A stretch of DNA of 7,553 nt from Propionibacteriaceae bacterium (GTDB lineage Bacteria; Actinomycetota; Actinomycetes; Propionibacteriales; Propionibacteriaceae). The stretch lies in contig PMBM01000213.1 of assembly GCA_003153855.1 (NCBI GenBank), forward strand, positions 23,540 to 31,092, written 5' to 3'. Each line of letters starts with the position of its first letter. Position 1 is the first letter of the stretch. Made by a program: the position numbers and the translations under genes. This document shows, one piece after another, positions 1 to 5,553 of the stretch. Under the pieces are notes generated by a model. It saw nothing but the letters and a program-made list of their open reading frames with translations, searched no databases and was not told the origin of the DNA.

Positions 1-432
1 GGCGGGGCCTATGCCTGGCGCTTCCGCGATGCGGCGCTCGAGCGAGCGTCGCGCTATGGCATCCAGATGTTCTCGTACGCCGGCGAGACTCAGCAGCCCG
101 GGGTCAACCGCCAGCTGAACGAGATCCTGGACGCTCGCCCTGAGGCCACCGCGATGATCGTGCACAACGACGCCGCGATCGCCGCACTTCCGTCGGTCCT
201 TCATGACCGCGGGATAGGAGTGCCGGACGACCTGTCGGTGGTCGGCATCTTCTCGGAGGAGTTCGGACGACTTTTCTCGCTGCCGTACACGGCCGTCGAG
301 ACGTCGCCCGACGAACTGGGCCGCTCCGCGGTTCAGGCCCTGGTCCGTCGAATGGTCGATCCTGCTGCCGCAGGAGAGTACGCAGTCCGTTTCGTCGAGC
401 CGCGCATCACGGACCGGGGAAGCACCCGCTGA
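1..432 (+). CDS. LacI-family transcriptional repressor, C-terminal part (5' end outside window)
   Basis: The frame is open from the first base, and the visible 143 residues match the second half of the periplasmic-binding-protein-like effector domain of LacI/GalR regulators. Landmarks are a segment on what the regulator senses as countable states (ATAMIVHNDAAIAAL), then the typical 'GIGVPDDLSVVGIF' strand-turn, a 'TAVETSPDELGRSAVQAL' helix, and a terminal 'VEPRITDRGSTR' that corresponds to the usual family ending with R-x-S-T. The DNA-binding helix-turn-helix and the first half of the sensor domain lie upstream of the window. The protein is expected to bind a sugar and release DNA. It is codirectional with the transporter genes, 96 bases upstream of them, and a palindromic operator candidate lies in between, so it is probably the local regulator of this operon. 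The family call is firm. The effector is unknown. Confidence 0.9.
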   Translation, partial: GGAYAWRFRDAALERASRYGIQMFSYAGETQQPGVNRQLNEILDARPEATAMIVHNDAAIAALPSVLHDRGIGVPDDLSVVGIFSEEFGRLFSLPYTAVETSPDELGRSAVQALVRRMVDPAAAGEYAVRFVEPRITDRGSTR

Positions 433-468
433 AGGAGACACGCCAGCACAGTCGCTGACGCCTCGCTA

Positions 469-482
469 TCGAACCGGTTCGA
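469..482. promoter_or_regulatory. Putative LacI-family operator (perfect 14-bp palindrome)
   Basis: TCGAACCGGTTCGA equals its own reverse complement over all 14 bases, with its centre between positions 475 and 476. LacI/GalR-family operators are typically even-length palindromes with a central CG, and AACCGGTT-type cores are common. The site lies between the end of the LacI-family gene and the GTG start of the binding-protein gene, about 46 bases upstream of that start, where a repressor could block transcription. I see no confident -35/-10 pair in 433-528, so the exact relation to the promoter is undefined. The palindrome is seen directly; its role as an operator is inferred. Confidence 0.75.
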
Positions 483-514
483 CAACTTAACACCGAAGAA
501 TCCACGCACCATTC

Positions 515-521
515 AGAGAGG
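515..521 (+). promoter_or_regulatory. Ribosome binding site deciding the GTG start of the binding-protein gene
   Basis: AGAGAGG lies 7 bases upstream of the GTG at 529. There is no ATG at the right place, so this purine-rich site and the immediately following Lys/Arg-rich signal-peptide N-region together fix the GTG as the start. Confidence 0.65.
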
Positions 522-528
522 AATACCT

Positions 529-1773
529 GTGGAGATCAAGAGGAAGTTCAAGGTGGTCGGGGCCGCGCTCCTGGCCGCTGGCGTGGCCGCTGGTGCGTTG
601 ACCGGATGCTCGTCCTCCGGCACCTCGTCCTCCGGCGGCTCGTCCGCGGCCAAGGGCAGTTACACCTTCTGGGACCCGTACCCCCAGTACGACGCGACCT
701 CGGCCTGGGCCAAGGTCATCGACACGTGCGCCGCGTCGGCGGGCGTGACCATCAAGCGCTCCGGCTACGACACGAGCGGCCTGACCAACAAGGCACTTCT
801 GGCTGGTCAGCAGAGCAACTCACCCGACATCCTGCTCGTCGACAACCCCGTCGTGTCGACCTTGGCCTCGGCCGGCATCCTCACCACGACCGACCAGAAC
901 AAGCTGGTGGTCGGCGATGTGGCGACGAACATCCTCAGCGCGGGTGTCATCGACAGCAAGACGTATGGAGTGCCGATCGGCTCGAACACGTTGGCGCTGT
1001 ACTACAACCCGACCATCCTCAAGGCTGCGGGTGTGGACATCGCGAGCATCACCGACTGGGCGTCCCTGACGGCCGCTCTGCAGAAGGTCACAGCCTCGGG
1101 ACACAAGGGCATCACGTTCTCGGCGATCGGAACAGAGGAAGGGAGCTTCCAGTTCCTTCCCTGGTTCTGGGGAGCTGGCGCGGACCTGACGCAGCTCGAC
1201 TCGACCAAGGCCGAGTCTGCTCTTCAGCTCTGGACCGACTGGGTCAAGAAGGGGTACGCGCCGAACTCGGTGATCAACAACACCCAGACGACGTCCTGGC
1301 AGGAGTTCCAGACCGGCGACTTCGCATTCTCGGAGAACGGGACGTGGCAGAAGGCCGATGCGGCGAAGATGGGCGACCTCGTCGTTCCTCTCCCCGCTGC
1401 GACGGGCGGTTCGGCTCCCGCACCGACCGGTGGCGAGTTCCTGACGATTCCTGTGCAGAAGGACACGTCGCGGTACGAGGCATCCTCGAAGATCGTCACC
1501 TGCCTCTCCTCCACCGAGAACATCGTCAAGACCGACAACACCCTGAACTACATCTCGGTCGGCAAGGAAGCGCAGGCGGCTCAGCTGGCCGCGGATCCGA
1601 CTCTCAAGCCGTGGGTGGATGCCGTCCAGGTGGCCAAGGCTCGTACCGGCGACAACCTCGGGACCAAGTACCCGAAGATCTCGGAACAGCTCTGGACCGC
1701 CGTCCAGAAGGCACTCAGTGGCAGTGCCTCTCCGGCCGATGCACTGAAGGCCGCCCAGGCCGCGGTCAAGTAG
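529..1773 (+). CDS. Sugar ABC transporter substrate-binding lipoprotein (CUT1 type)
   Basis: This is predicted to be the extracytoplasmic sugar receptor of the transporter, tethered to the outer face of the membrane. The 414-residue product starts with a GTG. Its signal peptide has basic residues (K4 R5 K6 K8), a hydrophobic Ala/Gly/Leu core (about 9-23) and a lipobox L24-T25-G26-C27, so C27 should be lipidated after cleavage. A Ser/Gly-rich linker (about 28-42) precedes the mature fold. Family landmarks of solute-binding protein family 1 are 'YGVPIGSNTLALYYNP' at about 146-161 and 'FSENGTWQ' at about 267-274; length is normal for the family. Aromatic residues W48, Y51 and Y54 at the start of the mature fold could stack on sugar rings. 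Apart from C27 there are only two cysteines, C67 and C325. The gene is first in the operon, 31 bases before the first permease. Ligand identity cannot be read from sequence. Confidence 0.93.
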   Translation: MEIKRKFKVVGAALLAAGVAAGALTGCSSSGTSSSGGSSAAKGSYTFWDPYPQYDATSAWAKVIDTCAASAGVTIKRSGYDTSGLTNKALLAGQQSNSPDILLVDNPVVSTLASAGILTTTDQNKLVVGDVATNILSAGVIDSKTYGVPIGSNTLALYYNPTILKAAGVDIASITDWASLTAALQKVTASGHKGITFSAIGTEEGSFQFLPWFWGAGADLTQLDSTKAESALQLWTDWVKKGYAPNSVINNTQTTSWQEFQTGDFAFSENGTWQKADAAKMGDLVVPLPAATGGSAPAPTGGEFLTIPVQKDTSRYEASSKIVTCLSSTENIVKTDNTLNYISVGKEAQAAQLAADPTLKPWVDAVQVAKARTGDNLGTKYPKISEQLWTAVQKALSGSASPADALKAAQAAVK

Positions 1774-1793
1774 CTCAGGCCCCACCAGGCACC

Positions 1794-1799
1794 AGGAGG
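1794..1799 (+). promoter_or_regulatory. Strong Shine-Dalgarno of the first permease gene
   Basis: AGGAGG is a full match to the anti-Shine-Dalgarno core and ends 5 bases before the ATG at 1805. It is the strongest ribosome binding site in the window, and it selects this ATG. Confidence 0.75.
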
Positions 1800-1804
1800 A
1801 GATC

Positions 1805-2722
1805 ATGACAGCACAGCTGAGAGTCTCCGCACGGCGTATGCGTCGACGCGGAAACTGGACGGCGTGGGCGTTCATCGCGCCCGTCGTGATCTACCTCCTG
1901 GTGTTCTATGCCTACCCACTGGCGCGCAACGTGGAGCTCAGCGTCCGCGACTACACGGTGCGATCCTTCATCGACGGATCTGCCCGGTTCGTCGGGTTCG
2001 CGAACTATCGGGCGGTGTTCGCGAACCCGACTTTCGGGCCGGCCCTTCTCAACACGGGCCTGTTCGTCGGCGTCTCGATCCTGTTCCAGTTCTCGATCGG
2101 GCTCGCCCTCGCCGTCTTCTTCGTCCGCCATTTCCCGCTCAGCGGCACGCTCCGGGCGCTCTTCCTGGTGCCGTGGTTGCTGCCGCTCCTGGTGTCGGGC
2201 TCGGTCTGGTCCTGGATGCTCAACAGCGACTCCGGAATCGTGAATTCGTTCCTCAGGGCGGTCGGCATCGGCCAGATCAACTGGCTCACCTCTCCGCAGT
2301 GGTCGCTGACCGCCGTGCTCATCGCGAACATCTGGATCGGTATCCCGTTCAACCTGGTCATCCTCTACAGCGGGCTCCAAGGCATCCCGCTGGAGGTGTA
2401 CGAGGCCGCCTCGATCGATGGCGCCAACGGTTGGCAGAAGTTCGTACAGATCACCTTCCCCCTGCTTCGCCCCGTGTCGGCCATCACGATCCTGTTGGGC
2501 CTCGTGTACACCCTCAAGGTGTTCGACCTGATCTGGATCATGACCCGCGGCGGCCCCGCCGACTCCTCGACCACCTTCGCCATCTGGTCGTACCGCCTCG
2601 GGTTCGGCTCGCTTCTTCCCGACTTCAGCCCGGCCGCAGCAGTGGGCAACCTCCTGATCTTCGTGGCGCTGATCTTCGGTCTGATCTACATCCGAACCCA
2701 GAGCCGATTGGACCCCGCCTGA
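1805..2722 (+). CDS. Sugar ABC transporter permease, MalF-type (CUT1)
   Basis: This is one of two membrane subunits that form the sugar channel (binding-protein-dependent transport inner membrane component family). The 305-residue product has a basic N-terminus (R6, R10, R11, R13-R15), then about six hydrophobic segments by eye: near 19-39, 80-106, 115-137, 168-190, 223-243 and 274-297. The cytoplasmic EAA loop that docks on the ATPase is clear at about 197-225: E200-A201-A202, D205-G206-A207, ending in 'FPLLRPV'. The 'TRGGPADSSTTF' segment after the fifth hydrophobic stretch is also typical of the MalF/UgpA-like partner. The first-position permease with a longer N-terminus fits the MalF role. 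Its TGA shares one base with the ATG of the next permease (TGATG), so the two subunits are probably made in equal amounts by coupled translation. Confidence 0.94.
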   Translation: MTAQLRVSARRMRRRGNWTAWAFIAPVVIYLLVFYAYPLARNVELSVRDYTVRSFIDGSARFVGFANYRAVFANPTFGPALLNTGLFVGVSILFQFSIGLALAVFFVRHFPLSGTLRALFLVPWLLPLLVSGSVWSWMLNSDSGIVNSFLRAVGIGQINWLTSPQWSLTAVLIANIWIGIPFNLVILYSGLQGIPLEVYEAASIDGANGWQKFVQITFPLLRPVSAITILLGLVYTLKVFDLIWIMTRGGPADSSTTFAIWSYRLGFGSLLPDFSPAAAVGNLLIFVALIFGLIYIRTQSRLDPA

Positions 2723-3537
2723 TGCGAAAACGGCCATGGTGGAAGACCGTCGTCGGGGTGGTCCTGACCGCGGTGATGCTGTTCCCCGTCTACTGGATGA
2801 TCAACGTCTCGTTGACTCCGTCGGGGAACATGCGCAAGAGCCCGCCGAACCTCATCCCGATCGGCGCGACGTTGGAGGGGTATCGGACTGTGCTGGACCA
2901 GCAGCTGCCGTTCCTCGGAACGAGCCTGATCATCGGCATCGGTACCGTGCTGTTGACCCTGCTGCTGGCCGCGCCCGCCGCGTACTCCCTGGCCAAGCTA
3001 CGGCCCCGGGGCGGATCTGGCCTCAGCTTCGTCCTGCTGATCGCTCAGATGATCCCGGCGATCATCATGGCGATGGGCTTCTACGCGATCTACCTCAGCC
3101 TGGGCCTGCTCAACTCCGTGCCCGGCCTCATCCTCGCCGACTCGACGATCGCGGTCCCGTTCGGTGTGCTCATCTTCACCGCATTCATGTCCGGCATCCC
3201 GGACGAGCTGATTCAGGCGGCGAAGATCGACGGAGCGTCCGTGTGGCGCACGTTCATCTCCATCGTGCTCCCCGTGAGCCGCAACTCGATCGTGACCGTC
3301 TCGCTGTTCGCGTTCTTGTGGTCATGGTCGGACTTCATCTTCGCCACCACCCTCGACGGTGGAGGCGACTTCCAGCCGATCACGCTGGGCATCTACCGCT
3401 ACATCGGCAACAACAACCAGGAGTGGAACGCGATCATGGCGACTGCCGTCGTCGCGTCCATCCCGGCGGCCGTCCTTCTGGTCGTCGCACAACGCTACGT
3501 CGCCGCAGGAATCACTGCGGGCGCCGTGAAGGACTGA
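2722..3537 (+). CDS. Sugar ABC transporter permease, MalG-type (CUT1)
   Basis: This is the second channel subunit, 271 residues. The frame stays open a long way upstream of 2722, but that upstream part lies inside the first permease gene, is Arg/Pro-rich and has no membrane character. The ATG at 2722, sharing its A with the previous stop, is followed at once by a basic tail (R2 K3 R4) and a membrane segment, so it is the real start. Hydrophobic segments lie near 10-30, 66-90, 103-125, 135-157, 190-212 and 236-258. The EAA loop is at about 162-186, with Q165-A166-A167 and D170-G171-A172, so the usual Glu of the motif is Gln here. The end 'QRYVAAGITAGAVKD' is the classic MalG-type C-terminus. 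No clear ribosome binding site precedes it, which fits coupled translation. Confidence 0.94.
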   Translation: MRKRPWWKTVVGVVLTAVMLFPVYWMINVSLTPSGNMRKSPPNLIPIGATLEGYRTVLDQQLPFLGTSLIIGIGTVLLTLLLAAPAAYSLAKLRPRGGSGLSFVLLIAQMIPAIIMAMGFYAIYLSLGLLNSVPGLILADSTIAVPFGVLIFTAFMSGIPDELIQAAKIDGASVWRTFISIVLPVSRNSIVTVSLFAFLWSWSDFIFATTLDGGGDFQPITLGIYRYIGNNNQEWNAIMATAVVASIPAAVLLVVAQRYVAAGITAGAVKD

Positions 3538-3546
3538 GGACTTCAG

Positions 3547-5553
3547 ATGACAACGTTCCATGAGCTCGATGGCACCCTTCGTGTGTGTCACGGTCACGAA
3601 GTGCTGCTCATCTCGGCATGGGGAGCGGACAGCATCCGCGTTCGCGCAGCGCAGTACCGGATCCCGGCTGAGAGCGTCGGTGCCCTCGACGAGGCTCCGA
3701 GCGGTGCGGCCCCGGTGGTCTCGATCGGAGAGGGCCGCGCAACCCTCGTCAATGGCGAGCTCACCGTGGAGGTGGACGCCGACCTGGAAGCCCCCTACCC
3801 GGAGCCGCTTCTCACCTTCCGACGTACGAGCACCGGTGAGGAGCTGCTCGCCGAGCAGCGCGAGCACTTCTGGATGCCCGGAGCCCGCAGCTACCAGGGC
3901 AATCGATCCGGCGCCTACGAGATCCACCAGCAGTTCGCGGCATACGAGGGCGAGAAGCTGTTCGGGATGGGCCAGCGCACGCATGGACGCCTCGACCTCA
4001 AGGGCCTGGCGCTCGACCTGGTTCAACGCAATGCGGAGGTGAACATCCCGTTCGTGATCTCGAGCCGTGGGTACGGACTGCTGTGGAATGTCGCTGCCGT
4101 CGGACGGGTCGAGTTCTCGTCGAATGCGACGCGGTGGTCGGTCGGACAGGCACGGGAGATCGACTACTGGATCACGGCAGCGTCCACGCCCGCTGGCATC
4201 TTGGAGCGGTACGCAGACGCCACCGGGCACGCGCCCGAGCTGCCGGAGTGGGCGAGCGGCTTCTGGCAGTCCAAGCTGCGCTACCGCTCGCAGCAGGAGC
4301 TCCTCGACGTGGCACGAGAGCACCACCGCCGCGGCCTGCCGCTCTCTGTGATCGTCGCCGACTTCTTCCACTGGACCACGATGGGCGACTTCCGGTTCGA
4401 CCCTGCCGAGTGGCCCGATCCTGACGAGATGGTGGCTGAGCTGGCTGAGATGGGTGTCGAGCTCATGGTGTCGATCTGGCCGACAATCTCGCCTCTGTCG
4501 GAGAACTTCGAGGAGTATCGCGACCGTGGCCTACTGGTCGGCGCCGATCAGGGAGTGGAGTTCCTGCAGACGATCCAGGACAAGGGGATGGCGGCTCCCC
4601 AACCTGTCGGGTTCTACGACCCGAGCAACCCGGCCACCCGTGAGTTCGTGTGGGGGCTGGTGGAGCGGAACTACCTGTCTCGCGGCATCCGGGTCTTCTG
4701 GCTCGACGCCTCAGAACCCGAGCTGAACCCTGCACAGCCGGCCAACCTGACCCTGTACGCGGGGCCGGGCGCCGAGACGATCAACATCTATCCGCGTGAC
4801 AACGCTCGGATGTTCGCCGAGGGGATGGCTGCCGCCGGCCAGGAGCCGACGGTCCTGCTCTGCAGGTCGGCCTGGGCGGGCGCACAGAAGTACGGAGCAG
4901 CAGTCTGGTCCGGCGACATCCCCGCCACCTGGGCGTCGCTCTCCGAGCAGCTGCGGGCCGGCCTCGGGATCGCCATCGCGGGCATCCCATGGTGGACGAC
5001 CGACATCGGCGGGTTCCACGGCGGCGACGCGACCGACCCTGAGTACCAGGAGCTGATGATCCGGTGGTTCCAGTACGGCGTGTTCTGCCCGCTGTTCCGG
5101 CTTCATGGAGACCGCATGCCCCGGGTTCCGACCGGCTACGACATGACCGGTGGGCCGAACGAGGTGTGGTCGTACGGAGACGTCGCGACGCAGATCATCG
5201 CCGACACGCTCCGGCTCCGCGAACGACTGCGCCCCTACATCCACGAGCAGATGCACCAGGCAAGCGCGCATGGTCTGCCGCCGATGCGCCCGCTGTTCGT
5301 CGACTTCCCAGCCGACCCGGGCGCCTGGGCTGTCGATGACGAGTTCATGCTCGGTCCGGACATCCTCGTTGCGCCGGTGCTGGCTGCAGGACAGAGCGAG
5401 CGTTCCGTCTACGTGCCTGGAACGGGCGAGTGGGTGGATGTCGCCGACGGCTCTGTACACGTCGGCGGCGGCACCGTGACGGTTGCGACCCCGATCGAGA
5501 GGATCGCCGTCTTCGTACGCTCGGGAGCATCGGTGCGCGATGTCTTCGCCTGA
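3547..5553 (+). CDS. Glycoside hydrolase family 31 enzyme, probable cytosolic alpha-glycosidase (alpha-xylosidase-like)
   Basis: GH31 enzymes are retaining hydrolases that remove alpha-linked terminal sugars. In this 668-residue protein an N-terminal beta-sandwich covers about 1-230 and the (beta/alpha)8 barrel begins near 'PELPEWASGFWQSK' (230-243). Landmarks are 'VADFFHWTTMGDFRFDP' at 270-286, the nucleophile D387 in 'FWLDASEPE' (384-392), the acid/base D457 in 'WSGDI' (454-458), 'WWTTDIGGF' (482-490) and 'RLHGDRMPR' around H520, followed by C-terminal beta domains. The D-A-S/T-E-P context of the nucleophile recalls the xyloglucan-type alpha-xylosidase branch rather than maltase-type enzymes (D-M-N-E), but alpha-glucosidase, alpha-galactosidase or transglycosidase activity is possible. 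No signal peptide is visible, so it should act on imported sugar in the cytosol. A GAGGA site at 3536-3540 overlaps the previous stop and serves the ATG at 3547. Family is certain; substrate is not. Confidence 0.92.
   Translation: MTTFHELDGTLRVCHGHEVLLISAWGADSIRVRAAQYRIPAESVGALDEAPSGAAPVVSIGEGRATLVNGELTVEVDADLEAPYPEPLLTFRRTSTGEELLAEQREHFWMPGARSYQGNRSGAYEIHQQFAAYEGEKLFGMGQRTHGRLDLKGLALDLVQRNAEVNIPFVISSRGYGLLWNVAAVGRVEFSSNATRWSVGQAREIDYWITAASTPAGILERYADATGHAPELPEWASGFWQSKLRYRSQQELLDVAREHHRRGLPLSVIVADFFHWTTMGDFRFDPAEWPDPDEMVAELAEMGVELMVSIWPTISPLSENFEEYRDRGLLVGADQGVEFLQTIQDKGMAAPQPVGFYDPSNPATREFVWGLVERNYLSRGIRVFWLDASEPELNPAQPANLTLYAGPGAETINIYPRDNARMFAEGMAAAGQEPTVLLCRSAWAGAQKYGAAVWSGDIPATWASLSEQLRAGLGIAIAGIPWWTTDIGGFHGGDATDPEYQELMIRWFQYGVFCPLFRLHGDRMPRVPTGYDMTGGPNEVWSYGDVATQIIADTLRLRERLRPYIHEQMHQASAHGLPPMRPLFVDFPADPGAWAVDDEFMLGPDILVAPVLAAGQSERSVYVPGTGEWVDVADGSVHVGGGTVTVATPIERIAVFVRSGASVRDVFA

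Noticed and set aside
433..528. A sigma70-type promoter in the gap before the binding-protein gene
   Set aside because: No pair of -35 and -10 like hexamers with a 16-18 base spacer was convincing; TTCGAC at 478-483 has only a poor partner at 12-base spacing.
1783..1796. Tandem CACCAGG repeat (two copies) between the binding-protein and permease genes
   Set aside because: Only two short copies, one merging into the Shine-Dalgarno; too little to support a regulatory or mobile element.
606..1808. 400-codon + strand frame overlapping the binding-protein gene
   Set aside because: It is a shifted reading of the lipoprotein gene, rich in Arg, Gly, His and Gln with no hydrophobic core or motif.
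1864..2721. Upstream extension of the second permease frame
   Set aside because: The extension is an out-of-frame reading of the first permease gene; real permease features begin at the ATG at 2722.
5483..5539. Earlier TTG start for the GH127 gene
   Set aside because: It would add 19 Arg/Ser-rich residues inside the GH31 gene with no family similarity; the ATG at 5540 gives the normal short lead to the conserved 'DEVRIIGGFW' opening.
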